DNA of 64,000 nucleotides, from the NCBI GenBank assembly GCA_902582345.1, contig CACHRU010000005.1:1-64000 (forward strand), given 5' to 3'. Source of the DNA: an uncultured Pelagibacteraceae bacterium. GTDB lineage: Bacteria > Pseudomonadota > Alphaproteobacteria > Pelagibacterales > Pelagibacteraceae. The notes under the pieces are model-generated. The model was not told where the DNA came from and made no database searches. It worked only from the letters and a program-made list of their open reading frames with translations. This document shows, one piece after another, positions 44,953 through 55,009 of the stretch. The translations under genes were made by a program, and so were the position numbers. Numbering within the stretch: position 1 is the first letter of the stretch; each line of letters begins with the position of its first letter.

Positions 44953-46410
44953 ATGTCAATAAAAATAAATTATTTAAAAAAAACTTATAACAAAACTTCA
45001 GCTAATCTTGTTTTATTCACTGACGAAAAATATAAAATTAACGGATTAAAAAAGTATCTCTCAAACTCGGAGTTTTCTTACATAAACGATTTATTAAAAA
45101 CTAACGATTTGAAGAAAAATTTACTTATTTTTGAAGTAAATTCAAAAAAGAAAATAGTTTTACTATCCATAAAAAATAATTTTAAGACTTCTGATATAGA
45201 AAATTTGGGGGCGGAGTTTCATGGACGTATAAACTATGGAAAGAATTGCGATTATTTTTTAAATGCTGATAGTATTATAGCTAAACATGTAAATTTTTTA
45301 GGTCATTTTTTGCATGGATTAAAATTAAAATCTTATGAATTCACTAAATACAAATCTAAAAAGGAAAAAAGAATTATAAATATTAATGTAGTTGGAAATA
45401 AAAATAAACCTTCAAATCAACATCAACTAAAGTTTAAGGCTTTGGAGGAAGGTACTTTTTACACTAGAGATTTAGTTTCTGAGCCGGGAAACATTTTACA
45501 TCCAGATGAGTATGCAAAAAGACTAAACTCTCTAAAAAAACATGGTTTGAAAATAACTATATATGATGAGAAAAAACTGAAAAAACTTGGCATGAATGCT
45601 TTGCTTGGAGTAGGTCAAGGAAGTATAAGAGGTTCATATCTAGTTACTATGGAGTGGAATGGTGCTAGAAATAATTCTAAACCTTTAGCTTTTGTTGGTA
45701 AAGGAGTTTGCTTTGATACAGGTGGTTATTCACTGAAACCGGCAAGGTTTATGGAAGACATGACTTATGATATGGCTGGTTCAGCTACTGTCGTTGGCTT
45801 AATGAAAAACTTAGCATTAAGAAAAGCAAAAGTAAATGTTGTGGGTGTAGTAGGGTTAGTAGAAAATATGGTGAGTGGAAACGCTCAGAGACCAGGGGAC
45901 ATAGTAAAGTCATACAGCGGAAAAACTATTGAAGTATTAAATACTGACGCAGAAGGACGCTTAGTTTTAGCAGATGCATTAACGTTTACAGAGAAAAGAT
46001 TCAAACCAAAATTTATTGTTGATTTAGCTACCTTAACTGGTGCTATTATAGTTTGTTTAGGATCAGAATATGCTGGACTGTTTTCGAATGATGATAAGTT
46101 ATCAAAACAAATATTTCTAGCCGGTGAAGAAGTAGAAGAAAAAGTATGGCGAATGCCTCTTCATAAAAATTATGATAAACTCATGAATTCCAAAAATGCT
46201 GATATGCAAAACATAAATTATATAGGTGGAGCTGGATCAACTACAGCAGCCCAATTTTTGCAAAGATTTATTTTGAACAAAACTCCTTGGGCGCATTTAG
46301 ACATTGCTGGTATGGCCTTCTCCAAATATGGAGGTGCTTTAAATTCAAGCGGAGCAACTGGATTTGGAGTTAGACTGTTAAATAGATTAATCGAAAAAAA
46401 CTATGAGTAA
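44953..46410 (+). CDS. pepA: Leucyl aminopeptidase (M17)
   Basis: A 485-residue cytosolic zinc/manganese exopeptidase. The C-terminal catalytic domain has VGKGVCFDTGGYSLKPA with the metal-binding lysine and aspartate, MTYDMAGSATVVG, and the family signature NTDAEGRLVLADAL. N-terminal domain is as usual. In other bacteria PepA also binds DNA for Xer recombination; nothing here tests that. It overlaps ndk by 8 bases. Confidence 0.95.
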   Translation: MSIKINYLKKTYNKTSANLVLFTDEKYKINGLKKYLSNSEFSYINDLLKTNDLKKNLLIFEVNSKKKIVLLSIKNNFKTSDIENLGAEFHGRINYGKNCDYFLNADSIIAKHVNFLGHFLHGLKLKSYEFTKYKSKKEKRIININVVGNKNKPSNQHQLKFKALEEGTFYTRDLVSEPGNILHPDEYAKRLNSLKKHGLKITIYDEKKLKKLGMNALLGVGQGSIRGSYLVTMEWNGARNNSKPLAFVGKGVCFDTGGYSLKPARFMEDMTYDMAGSATVVGLMKNLALRKAKVNVVGVVGLVENMVSGNAQRPGDIVKSYSGKTIEVLNTDAEGRLVLADALTFTEKRFKPKFIVDLATLTGAIIVCLGSEYAGLFSNDDKLSKQIFLAGEEVEEKVWRMPLHKNYDKLMNSKNADMQNINYIGGAGSTTAAQFLQRFILNKTPWAHLDIAGMAFSKYGGALNSSGATGFGVRLLNRLIEKNYE

Positions 46411-46813
46411 TTTAGAACAGACTCTGTCAATAATTAAACCAGATGCTGTTGAAAGAAACTTAGGTGAAGAAATAAAAAAAATTTTTTTAAATAATAATCT
46501 TAAAATTTTACAATCAAAAAAAATACAGATTACCAAAGATGAGGCTGCAGAATTTTATAAAGTTCATCAATCTAAACCTTTTTACAATGCTTTGTGTTCT
46601 TATCTATCATCAGGCCCTATAATTGTAATGATTTTAGAGGGTAAAAATGCAGTATTATTAAATAGACAAATAATGGGTTCAACTGACCCTAAATTGGCTG
46701 AAGAAAATACAATTAGAAAAAAATTTGGTATTTCGATTGATAAAAACTCAGTTCATGGGTCAGACTCTCTTGAAAACGCTCAAGCAGAAATTAAATTTTT
46801 CTTTAAAAATTAA
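46403..46813 (+). CDS. ndk: Nucleoside diphosphate kinase
   Basis: A 136-residue enzyme balancing nucleoside triphosphates. QTLSIIKPDAVERNLG opens the protein, and the phosphohistidine is in NSVHGSDS, the family signature. Coupled to pepA by an 8-base overlap; the last 11 bases overlap purN on the other strand. Confidence 0.97.
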   Translation: MSNLEQTLSIIKPDAVERNLGEEIKKIFLNNNLKILQSKKIQITKDEAAEFYKVHQSKPFYNALCSYLSSGPIIVMILEGKNAVLLNRQIMGSTDPKLAEENTIRKKFGISIDKNSVHGSDSLENAQAEIKFFFKN

Positions 46814-47372
46814 TATTTTTAAATAATCTAATAATAGCCTCTGGATAAGATTTGTGTTCCATAATTTGCGTTTTAATTTTCAAACTTCTTTCATTATCAG
46901 AATCTTTAATTTCAAAGCTTTTTTTCAATATTATTTTTCCAGAGTCTAAATATTCGTTTACAAAATGAACCGTGCAGCCAGTAATTCTCTCTTTTTTTTC
47001 AATTATCCTTTTGTAAGTATTAATTCCTTTAAACTTAGGCAGTAAAGATGGATGAATATTTAAAATAGGTCTTTTAAATTGTCTTATAAATCTTTTTGAT
47101 AGAATTTTCATATAACCAGCTAGACATATTATCGAAATATTTCTTTTTGAAATCTCATTTAAAATTTTAATTTCGTAATTTTTTTTTGATGTATCTATTA
47201 TTATAAAAGGAATTGAGAATTTTTTTGCGTAATTTAACCCCTCAGCATTTACTTTATTTGAAATTATTAAATTTATCTTAATTGGGAAACTATTATCTCT
47301 AGATCTTTTAATAAGACTATTTAAATTTGAACCTTTTCCAGAAATAAATATACAAGCTCTTTTTTTTACCAT
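46803..47372 (-). CDS. purN: Phosphoribosylglycinamide formyltransferase
   Basis: A 189-residue formyltetrahydrofolate-dependent enzyme of purine synthesis (GAR to FGAR). Phosphate loop FISGKGSNLNSLI at the N-terminus, AGYMKIL, catalytic histidine and neighbours in NIHPSLLPKFKG, and TGCTVHFVNEYLDSGKII. It overlaps purM by 7 bases; PurM acts two steps later. Confidence 0.96.
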   Translation of the reverse strand: MVKKRACIFISGKGSNLNSLIKRSRDNSFPIKINLIISNKVNAEGLNYAKKFSIPFIIIDTSKKNYEIKILNEISKRNISIICLAGYMKILSKRFIRQFKRPILNIHPSLLPKFKGINTYKRIIEKKERITGCTVHFVNEYLDSGKIILKKSFEIKDSDNERSLKIKTQIMEHKSYPEAIIRLFKNINF

Positions 47373-48394
47373 TGTATTTTATTAAATAAATTTACTTTAG
47401 ACTTTGAATTTGAAATATATCCGATTTCATAAGGCTTAAATTCTTTAGTAAAAAATTTTTTTATTTTATTTACATTTTTTCTTTTAAGAATTACACAAAA
47501 ACCTATACCACAATTAAAAGTCCTAAGCATTTCGCTATCAGAAACATTATTTTTTTTTAGCCATTTAAAGATTTCTAAAGTCTTTATTTTTTTTAAATCT
47601 ATATTTATTGATAGACCATTTGGCACCGATCTAGAAATATTTTCAATAAGACCTCCACCGGTGATATGCGCCGCAGAACTGATAAGTCTTCTATTTACAA
47701 GATTTAGAATTTCTTTAACATAAATTTTAGTGGGTTTAAGAATTTGTTTTTCTAATTTTTTATTTATTTTTCTTTTTTTTAAAATATTTCTTAAAAGAGA
47801 AAAGCCATTTGAGTGTAATCCGTTTGAAGGTATTCCCAAAATAACGTCATGATTTTTCACATTTGATTGCGTCAGCAATTTCCTTTTAGATGCTATTCCA
47901 ACAGAAAATCCTGCAAGATCAAATTTATTTTTCTCATAGACCCCGGGCATTTCAGCTGTCTCACCACCAGCTAGTTGACATTCGGATATATTACATCCTT
48001 TCATAATTCCCTTTATAATTAACTTCATCTTCTTTAAATTAATTTTTCCTATAGCCATGTAATCTAAAAAAAATAAAGGTTTTGCTCCTTGAACAATTAA
48101 ATCATTTACACACATTGCCACCAAATCAATTCCTATTGTGTCAAATTTTTTAAACTTATTCGCTAATTCAAGTTTCGTTCCAACACCGTCTGTAGATGAA
48201 ACAATAACGGGATCCTTAATCTTACTTTTACTTAAGTCATATAATGAACCAAACGCCCCAATATTATTTATTTGTTGTGGAGCTTTCTTTTTTTTGACAT
48301 TTTTTTTTGATATTTTTGATATGTGTTTAACAAATTCATTAGCCAAATCTATGTTTACACCACTTTTTTTGTAACTATTTTTTGTTTTTTGCAT
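47366..48394 (-). CDS. purM: Phosphoribosylformylglycinamidine cyclo-ligase
   Basis: A 342-residue AIR synthetase. SYKKSGVNIDLANEFVKHI, the ATP-grasp-like PurM motifs VSSTDGVGTKLELA and GIDLVAMCVNDLIVQGA, QLAGGETAEMPGVY and HITGGGLIENISR are in order. An in-frame TTG at 48397 precedes the ATG at 48394; the ATG is chosen. The start of the divergent DUF2066 gene is only 26 bases away, leaving little room for two promoters. Confidence 0.97.
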   Translation of the reverse strand: MQKTKNSYKKSGVNIDLANEFVKHISKISKKNVKKKKAPQQINNIGAFGSLYDLSKSKIKDPVIVSSTDGVGTKLELANKFKKFDTIGIDLVAMCVNDLIVQGAKPLFFLDYMAIGKINLKKMKLIIKGIMKGCNISECQLAGGETAEMPGVYEKNKFDLAGFSVGIASKRKLLTQSNVKNHDVILGIPSNGLHSNGFSLLRNILKKRKINKKLEKQILKPTKIYVKEILNLVNRRLISSAAHITGGGLIENISRSVPNGLSINIDLKKIKTLEIFKWLKKNNVSDSEMLRTFNCGIGFCVILKRKNVNKIKKFFTKEFKPYEIGYISNSKSKVNLFNKIQW

Positions 48395-48420
48395 CAATTA
48401 AATGATATTTATTTTAATAT

Positions 48421-49458
48421 ATGAACAAGTTTTTATTTATACTCATAATAGTCTTTTTGCTAAAAACAGAAAATGTTTTTTCCAAAAATAGTATTTTTGA
48501 TGTTGATAATATTATCATAGACCAAAAAAGCAAAATAAGTAATAACCAGATATTAGACACAGCTTTTCAAAGAGGATTCGTAAAACTTTCACAAAAAATA
48601 TTATTAAATAAAGATCAGAAAAAAATGAATGATGTTGGGTTAAATCAAATTAAGCAGTTAGTCTCAAGATACCAAATTATAAATAAAGAGGATTTAAAAA
48701 AAAATGATCAAGTTCAGGTGAATATGACTTTTGATAAAGACATAGTGAATAAATTCTTTAGCGAACTTAATATTTCATATGCTGATATATCTCAATCTAA
48801 TATAATACTTTTTCCAATACTTTTGGACGAGGATAATATTTTTTTATTTAATAACAATTATTTTTTTAATAATTGGAATGAAAACTCTGACAAAGATCAA
48901 TTTATTGATTATATTTTACCAGTTGAAAGTTTAGAATATATTCAAAAAATTAATAAAAATAAAAATAACTTGGAGTCAATTAGTTTTAAAGAACTTCTTT
49001 TAAGTTATGATGTGAAAAATTTTATTTTTTTGATTATTGAACCAAAAATAAAATCAAAAGTATTTTTAAAAGGTGAAATTTACGGCAACGAAATAATTAA
49101 ACGATATAATTACGATTTAATTGATATACCAGGAGATAAAAGAAATACACATCTCATTAATTTGATAAAAGGAGAGATCAATGAGCTTTGGAAATTACAA
49201 AATTTGATTGATTTAAGGACACCATCTTTTTTAAATGTTAAATTAGAACTTAATAAAACTGATGATTTATTAAAATTACAAAAAATACTAATGCAAATTG
49301 ATCTAATTGAAAATTTTAATGTTTCAGAATTAAATAAAGATTACGTAAAAATTAAAATAAAATATTATGGTAAAATTGATAAAATCATTAAAAAATTTAG
49401 TGAAAATAATTTAAAAACTTCGATTAAAAATAATCAATGGATTTTTAAAATTATATAA
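48421..49458 (+). CDS. DUF2066 domain-containing exported protein
   Basis: A 345-residue protein with a signal peptide (about residues 1-21, VFSKN). The region around residues 45-105 (AFQRGFVKLSQKILL ... VSRYQIINKEDLKKNDQVQVNMTFD) matches the start of the DUF2066 family, and ILFPILLDEDNIFLF continues it. The order purM (divergent), DUF2066, hdaA is kept in alphaproteobacteria. No biochemical function is known. The hdaA start codon directly follows its stop. Confidence 0.72.
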   Translation: MNKFLFILIIVFLLKTENVFSKNSIFDVDNIIIDQKSKISNNQILDTAFQRGFVKLSQKILLNKDQKKMNDVGLNQIKQLVSRYQIINKEDLKKNDQVQVNMTFDKDIVNKFFSELNISYADISQSNIILFPILLDEDNIFLFNNNYFFNNWNENSDKDQFIDYILPVESLEYIQKINKNKNNLESISFKELLLSYDVKNFIFLIIEPKIKSKVFLKGEIYGNEIIKRYNYDLIDIPGDKRNTHLINLIKGEINELWKLQNLIDLRTPSFLNVKLELNKTDDLLKLQKILMQIDLIENFNVSELNKDYVKIKIKYYGKIDKIIKKFSENNLKTSIKNNQWIFKII

Positions 49459-50112
49459 ATGAAACAATTAGTATTTCAATTTCCTTTCAAAACATCTTAT
49501 AACGAAAATGATTTTTATGTATCTTCAAATAATTTTGAGGTATATAAACTGGTTGAGACATTTCCAAAATGGCTTTCAAAAAAAGTAAATATCTTTGGTC
49601 CAAATGGAAGTGGAAAAACTCATTTGGCTAATATTTTAAAAAAAAAATATAATTTTTCAATTATTGATGCAAACTATTTAAATGAAAAAATTTTCGACAA
49701 AATTAAAGATAATAAATTTTTAATTATAGACAATTTTAATAATAATATTGATGAAAAAATATTATATTCATTGATAAATATTTTTAATCAGTCGAATAGT
49801 TTTTTAGTTTTAAACTCAAATTCTCCAATTAAATCTGATGATATTAAATTATTAGATCTTAAATCTAGGTTTAATAGTTTTCTATTTGTAGGTATTGATT
49901 TGCCCACTGATGATTTACTTAGAGTTATTATAAGCAAACATTTTTCTGATAAACAAGTTGAAATAAATACTAAAACTCTCGAATTTATTATAAAGAATAT
50001 TGATAGGTCATATGAAAAAGTATTAAAATTTACAAAAGATATTGATAAAGTATCTTTATCTACTGGCAAATCGATAAATATTAATTTAATAAAAAGTGTA
50101 TTAAAAGAATAA
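49459..50112 (+). CDS. hdaA: DnaA-related regulator HdaA (Hda family)
   Basis: A 217-residue AAA+ protein homologous to the ATPase domain of DnaA. N-terminal QLVFQFPF is a clamp-binding motif of Hda proteins. Walker A is [18 protein letters not shown] replaces the Walker B box; [20 protein letters not shown] is the sensor 1/arginine finger region. With the sliding clamp it stimulates ATP hydrolysis by DnaA to prevent re-initiation. Four bases separate it from aspS. Confidence 0.85.
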   Translation: MKQLVFQFPFKTSYNENDFYVSSNNFEVYKLVETFPKWLSKKVNIFGPNGSGKTHLANILKKKYNFSIIDANYLNEKIFDKIKDNKFLIIDNFNNNIDEKILYSLINIFNQSNSFLVLNSNSPIKSDDIKLLDLKSRFNSFLFVGIDLPTDDLLRVIISKHFSDKQVEINTKTLEFIIKNIDRSYEKVLKFTKDIDKVSLSTGKSININLIKSVLKE

Positions 50113-50116
50113 ATTT

Positions 50117-51916
50117 ATGAATAAATATAGATCACATAATTGTTCTGAACTTTCCAAAAACGAGATAGGAAAAAAGGTAAGACTGTCAGGGTGGGTTCAT
50201 AGAAAAAGAGATCACGGAAATTTACTTTTTTTAGATTTAAGAGATCATTTTGGAATAACTCAGTGCGTTATAGAAAATAAAGATAAAAATTTCGAAGTTT
50301 TAGAAAAACTAAAACCTGAGTCAGTTTTACTTATTGATGGAGAAGTTATTAAAAGATCTGAAGAGACTGAAAACAAAGATCTAAAAACAGGACTAATTGA
50401 GGTGCAGATAGAAAATTTTGAAATTTTATCTAATGCTGAAGAACTTCCAATGCCAGTTTTTGGAGAGCAGGATTATCCTGAGGAAATAAGATTAAAATAT
50501 AGATTTATAGATTTAAGAAGAAATGAAATGCATAAAAATATTGAACTTAGATCCAAAGTAATTTCTTTTTTGAGAAATAAAATGTTAGAAAATAATTTCT
50601 TAGAATTTCAAACGCCAATTTTGACAGCTTCAAGCCCGGAAGGAGCCAGGGATTTCTTAGTTCCTAGCAGGACTCACCAGGGAAAATTTTACGCTTTACC
50701 GCAAGCACCACAACAATTCAAACAAATGATAATGATAGCAGGTTTTGATAGATATTTTCAAATTGCGCCATGTTTTAGAGATGAAGATGGAAGAGCCGAC
50801 AGAAGTCCAGGGGAACATTATCAATTAGACTTGGAAATGTCATTTGTAGAACAAGAAGATATTTTTAAAACTCTGGAACCTATTTTTTATAACTTATTTT
50901 CTGAATTCGGAAAAGGAAAGACAGTGAATAAAAATCCATTTCCAAAAATAACATTTAAGGACTCAATGGAAAAATATGGAACTGACAAACCAGACTTAAG
51001 AATACCAATAGAAATAGTAGATGTCACTGATATATTTAAATCAGACGATACTAATTTTAAAATTTTTAAAGAAAAAGTTATGAAGGGTAATGTCGTTAAA
51101 GCTATTCCAGTGCCAAATACTATTACCCAACCAAGAAGTTTTTTTGATAATCTTAATAACTGGGCAATTTCTGAGGGGGCAAGCGGAATGGCTTATATGA
51201 CATTTGAAAAAAAAGATAATAAAATCATAGGAAAAGGTCCAATAGCTAAGTTTTTCAAAGAGGAAGCAATATTTAAAATTATAAAAGATTGTAAAATTAC
51301 CGAAAATGACTCTTTGTTTTTTGTTTGCAATAAACTTTCAGAAGCCCAAAAATTCTCTGGATTAGCTAGGCAAAAAATTGGGCATACATTAAAATTAATA
51401 GATACAAAAAAATTTATTTTTTGTTGGATAACTGATTTTCCAATGTATCATTATGATGAAAAAGAAAAAAAAATTGATTTTAGTCACAATCCATTTTCAA
51501 TGCCTCAAGAAAATATTGAGGAATTCGACAATAAAGATCCTTTAAAAATTTTAGCATATCAGTATGACCTGGTATGTAATGGTTATGAACTCTCATCTGG
51601 GGCAATAAGAAATCATTTGCCAGAATATTTATTTAAAGTTTTTAAAAAAGTCGGATACTCAAAAGAAATGGTAAAAAAGAATTTTTCAGGAATGATAAAT
51701 GCTTTGTCATATGGTGCTCCTCCTCATGGAGGAATGGCTCCTGGTATAGATAGAATAGTTATGCTATTGGCAAATGAAAAAAATATTAGAGAGGTAACAT
51801 TATTTCCACTAAATCAAAATGCTCAAGATTTATTAATGGGTGCCCCATCTGATGTATCGGAAAAGCAATTGAAAGAACTTGGTATCAAAATTGTTTCAAA
51901 AAAATCTAGTTCTTAG
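50117..51916 (+). CDS. aspS: Aspartyl-tRNA synthetase
   Basis: A 599-residue class IIb synthetase. The anticodon-binding OB fold is at the N-terminus ([22 protein letters not shown] region), motif 2 in [20 protein letters not shown], the bacterial insertion domain in the middle, and motif 3 in [14 protein letters not shown]. The length is that of the bacterial type with a GAD domain; alphaproteobacterial forms are usually non-discriminating (Asp/Asn), which I cannot confirm. It converges with the TSCPD gene, overlap 11 bases. Confidence 0.96.
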   Translation: MNKYRSHNCSELSKNEIGKKVRLSGWVHRKRDHGNLLFLDLRDHFGITQCVIENKDKNFEVLEKLKPESVLLIDGEVIKRSEETENKDLKTGLIEVQIENFEILSNAEELPMPVFGEQDYPEEIRLKYRFIDLRRNEMHKNIELRSKVISFLRNKMLENNFLEFQTPILTASSPEGARDFLVPSRTHQGKFYALPQAPQQFKQMIMIAGFDRYFQIAPCFRDEDGRADRSPGEHYQLDLEMSFVEQEDIFKTLEPIFYNLFSEFGKGKTVNKNPFPKITFKDSMEKYGTDKPDLRIPIEIVDVTDIFKSDDTNFKIFKEKVMKGNVVKAIPVPNTITQPRSFFDNLNNWAISEGASGMAYMTFEKKDNKIIGKGPIAKFFKEEAIFKIIKDCKITENDSLFFVCNKLSEAQKFSGLARQKIGHTLKLIDTKKFIFCWITDFPMYHYDEKEKKIDFSHNPFSMPQENIEEFDNKDPLKILAYQYDLVCNGYELSSGAIRNHLPEYLFKVFKKVGYSKEMVKKNFSGMINALSYGAPPHGGMAPGIDRIVMLLANEKNIREVTLFPLNQNAQDLLMGAPSDVSEKQLKELGIKIVSKKSSS

Positions 51917-52727
51917 ATTTAAGATTAATTCTTATATCACTGAGATCGACAAGTTTTTCTTCATAGTTACTTCTAACAAATCCTTTTGAAGCGATATTTT
52001 TCACTATTTTCAAAAATTTATCGTCTGTCTGATCATTGCTTATGGAAACGTTACTTGCGATTGAAGGTGTATGTGCAAGTTCTTCTTTTCCAAGATAAGA
52101 AATTGCTAATTCTCTAAAGACATAATCTAATATTGATGTTGCACTAAGTATTCTGTCATTACCATCGACTTTACCAGACGGCTCGAATTTAGTATCTATG
52201 AATGCATCAACAAATTCATCTAGAGGCACCCCATATTGAAGTCCTAAAGAAATTGCTATGGCAAAATTATTCATTAGCGATTTAACCAATTCTCCCTCTT
52301 TATTGGTATCTATAAATATCTCACCAATTCTTCCATCATTATATTCTCCTGTGTGAAGATATACTTTGTGTTCTCCTATTGAAACTTTTTGAATATAACC
52401 TTTTCTTCTATCCGGCATCTTAAACCTAGTTTTTATGTAAGTTTTATTTTTGATATTAGGTTCTGTGTTAACCTTTGGTTTATTTGATATTGTATTAGAA
52501 ATGTTTTGAATAATAGGTTTAATTTTACTCTCCTTATTCAAAATTTCTTTTTTAGATTTTTCACCAGTCTTTTTAGTTTTTCGATTATTTAATTTTACCT
52601 CAATGACTTCTACCTCGCCGTCAGTTCTACTATCTATTTTTGATAGCTCAGAGTCATTAAGCTCATCTAAAGCATGAACTGTTTTGAACGTACATGTATA
52701 ATAAGTTTCAACAACAAATTTTTTCAT
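51906..52727 (-). CDS. Stand-alone NrdJ-like TSCPD domain protein
   Basis: A 273-residue protein whose second half (about residues 148-242) closely resembles the C-terminal TSCPD region of vitamin B12-dependent ribonucleotide reductase Nrd[62 protein letters not shown] and [15 protein letters not shown]. The catalytic barrel of the reductase and the terminal redox cysteine motif are absent; the only cysteine is C12. The first 50 residues ([19 protein letters not shown]) form a separate conserved-looking piece, followed by a lysine-rich linker. Genes of this kind tend to be labelled ribonucleotide reductase, but it cannot act alone as one. Function unknown; a regulatory or accessory role is conjecture. 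Confidence 0.75.
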   Translation of the reverse strand: MKKFVVETYYTCTFKTVHALDELNDSELSKIDSRTDGEVEVIEVKLNNRKTKKTGEKSKKEILNKESKIKPIIQNISNTISNKPKVNTEPNIKNKTYIKTRFKMPDRRKGYIQKVSIGEHKVYLHTGEYNDGRIGEIFIDTNKEGELVKSLMNNFAIAISLGLQYGVPLDEFVDAFIDTKFEPSGKVDGNDRILSATSILDYVFRELAISYLGKEELAHTPSIASNVSISNDQTDDKFLKIVKNIASKGFVRSNYEEKLVDLSDIRINLKSKN

Positions 52728-52823
52728 AATTAATAAGGAATCTTGATATTGAAGGTATATAACATATGTAGTAAGTGTCTATAATATAATGATACAATTT
52801 AAAATTGTGTGGATTTTACGTAC

Positions 52824-53180
52824 ATGAAAAACTTTAAACTTATTTTTACTTGGTGGAACAAACAAACCTTTGGAACGCTACTTAAAACATTATTTTTTGG
52901 AAAGTTAATTGGGAAAGATGATCAAGGAAATAAGTACTATAAAAGCAAAAAAGATGAAAGATGGGTTGTCTACTCAAGTTCAGTAGAAGCCTCAAAGATT
53001 CCAGGTGAATGGTATTTATGGATTCATCATACAGTTGACGAAACACCAAAAAAAGAGAGTCAAAATTTTAACTGGCAAAAAAAACGTAAAGAAAATCTTA
53101 CAGGAACAGATAAAAGTTATAGTCCCAGTAAGATACTTAACAATAAAATAAAAAAAAAATATGAGTCTTGGAAAAATTAA
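52824..53180 (+). CDS. NDUFA12-like complex I accessory subunit
   Basis: A 118-residue protein of the NDUFA12/B17.2 family, an accessory subunit of alphaproteobacterial and mitochondrial NADH:ubiquinone oxidoreductase. Typical segments are FFGKLIGKDDQGNKYYKSK, DERWVVYS and SKIPGEWYLWIHH. The ATG at 52824 is preferred over a GTG 15 bases upstream. It overlaps the DUF2155 gene by 20 bases; this gene pair next to accC/accB is usual in alphaproteobacteria. Confidence 0.9.
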   Translation: MKNFKLIFTWWNKQTFGTLLKTLFFGKLIGKDDQGNKYYKSKKDERWVVYSSSVEASKIPGEWYLWIHHTVDETPKKESQNFNWQKKRKENLTGTDKSYSPSKILNNKIKKKYESWKN

Positions 53181-53673
53181 ATTTTTTTTTGTTGTATTAT
53201 CTCTTTTATTTTCGATAAAACTATATGCTAACGAAAAAATATCAACTGTTCCGCTTATAAATTTAGAGAATTTAAAACCTAGTTTTGAAGAGGAGGAAAT
53301 TTCTTCTGAAAAAGACAATTTGAATAATCGGTCTATTTTGAAAGACAAAAAAAGCCAAAGCAACAAAGAGAAAATGACGAAGGTAAATTTGATTGGTCTT
53401 GATAAAATTACAGCCAAGACATCCAACCTAAGCCTCAAATTAGGAGAAATTAAAAGATTCGGACTTCTTGAGATTAAGGTAATTAAATGTGGAAAAGTTG
53501 AGTCAGACGATAGAAAAGACGAAGCGGCGTATATTCAAGTAAAAGATGTATCCGATACAAACAATGAGAAAATATTTGTTTTTAATGGTTGGACTTTTTC
53601 CTCAACACCCTACCTTCAACCTTTAGATCATCCAGTTTATGATATTTGGCTTGTGAGTTGTGAGAATGTTTAA
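53161..53673 (+). CDS. DUF2155 domain-containing exported protein
   Basis: A 170-residue protein with a signal peptide (about residues 1-21). The DUF2155 domain fills the C-terminal half: LIGLDKITAKTSNLSLKLGE, FGLLEIKVIKC, then DEAAYIQVKD and FNGWTFSSTPYLQPLDHPVYDIWLVSC. Two cysteines (in VIKCGK and WLVSCEN) are conserved-looking and may form a disulfide. Function is not established; by its neighbour it is sometimes linked to complex I, without proof. It overlaps accC by 4 bases. Confidence 0.85.
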   Translation: MSLGKIKFFFVVLSLLFSIKLYANEKISTVPLINLENLKPSFEEEEISSEKDNLNNRSILKDKKSQSNKEKMTKVNLIGLDKITAKTSNLSLKLGEIKRFGLLEIKVIKCGKVESDDRKDEAAYIQVKDVSDTNNEKIFVFNGWTFSSTPYLQPLDHPVYDIWLVSCENV

Positions 53674-55007
53674 AAAAATTTTTCTTTGCTAAGCCAATTA
53701 GTATCAAAATCAGAATCAATAAATTTTTTATGATTTAAAATTTTTTTATGTAAATCGATTGTAGTTGTTATTCCCTCTAAAACGAATTCATCTAAAGATC
53801 TAAGAGTTCTTTGAATAGCCTCAGTTCTATTTCTCCCCTTACATATGACTTTTGCAATTAAACTGTCATAATACGGGGTAATTTTACACCCTTGAAAAAT
53901 AGATCCATCTACTCTTGTTCTAAATCCAGATGGTTGATGACATACTTTAATTGTTCCAGGGCTAGGCTGAAAGTTTTTAGCTGGATCCTCAGCATTAATT
54001 CTGCATTCTATTGAATGTCCTCTTGGATCAATATCACTTTGCTTTAGCGCAGTATTACCTGAAAAAGCTACCCACATTTGCTCTTTGACAATATCAATTC
54101 CAGTTTGAACTTCGGTTACAGGATGTTCAACTTGAACCCTTGTATTCATTTCTAAGAAATAAAATTTTCCATTTTCGTAGATAAATTCTACTGTACCAGC
54201 ACCTTCATAACCAATTTGTTCTACCATTTTTACTGTCTTTGTTAAAAGATCAACTCTTTCATTTTCTTTGAGAACTGGACTAGGTGTTTCCTCGATTAGC
54301 TTTTGATGTCTTCTCTGAACAGAACAATCTCTCTCACCCAAATGAACGGTTCGGTTTTTACCTGACATTATTTGTACTTCTATATGTCTTGGATTTTTAA
54401 AATATTTTTCAATGTATAATTCATCATTTCCAAAATATTTTTGAGCTTCAGATTTTGCAGTCAAAAATAGATTTTCCAAGTCATTTTCCTTTTCAACAAT
54501 TTTCATTCCTTTTCCACCACCGCCACCAGCGGCTTTTATTAGTACTGGATACCCTATATTTTCACATATTTTTTTCGCTTCTTTAATATTTTTTACCGAC
54601 CCATCTGATCCTGAAATAATTGGTAAACCTTTATCTTTCGCTATTTTTTTTGCTTCAATTTTATCTCCCATTTTTTTTATTATTTCAGCACTAGGGCCTA
54701 TAAATTTTATTCCATGTTTTTCTACAACTTCAGCAAACTTAAAGTTTTCTGATAAAAATCCGTAACCTGGGTGTATTGCTTCGGCTCCAGTCAAATCAAC
54801 TGCAGACATCAAAGATGATATGTTAAGATAGCTATTTTGAGGTTGATGTGAACCGATACAGACGCTTTCATCAGCTAATCTTACATGCATAGAGTCTGCA
54901 TCAACATCTGAGTGCACTGCTACAGTTGATATGCCCCATTCTTTACATGCTCTGATAATTCTTACAGCGATTTCTCCTCTATTAGCTATTAATACTTTTT
55001 TAAACAT
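53670..55007 (-). CDS. accC: Biotin carboxylase subunit of acetyl-CoA carboxylase
   Basis: A 445-residue ATP-grasp enzyme that carboxylates biotin on AccB for malonyl-CoA formation. FKKVLIANRGEIAVRIIRA at the N-terminus, the glycine-rich KAAGGGGGKGMK, ERDCSVQRRHQKLIEE, and FLEMNTRVQVEHPVTE are intact. Follows accB after two bases in the same operon, with aroQ first. Confidence 0.97.
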   Translation of the reverse strand: MFKKVLIANRGEIAVRIIRACKEWGISTVAVHSDVDADSMHVRLADESVCIGSHQPQNSYLNISSLMSAVDLTGAEAIHPGYGFLSENFKFAEVVEKHGIKFIGPSAEIIKKMGDKIEAKKIAKDKGLPIISGSDGSVKNIKEAKKICENIGYPVLIKAAGGGGGKGMKIVEKENDLENLFLTAKSEAQKYFGNDELYIEKYFKNPRHIEVQIMSGKNRTVHLGERDCSVQRRHQKLIEETPSPVLKENERVDLLTKTVKMVEQIGYEGAGTVEFIYENGKFYFLEMNTRVQVEHPVTEVQTGIDIVKEQMWVAFSGNTALKQSDIDPRGHSIECRINAEDPAKNFQPSPGTIKVCHQPSGFRTRVDGSIFQGCKITPYYDSLIAKVICKGRNRTEAIQRTLRSLDEFVLEGITTTIDLHKKILNHKKFIDSDFDTNWLSKEKFF

Positions 55008-55009
55008 TT

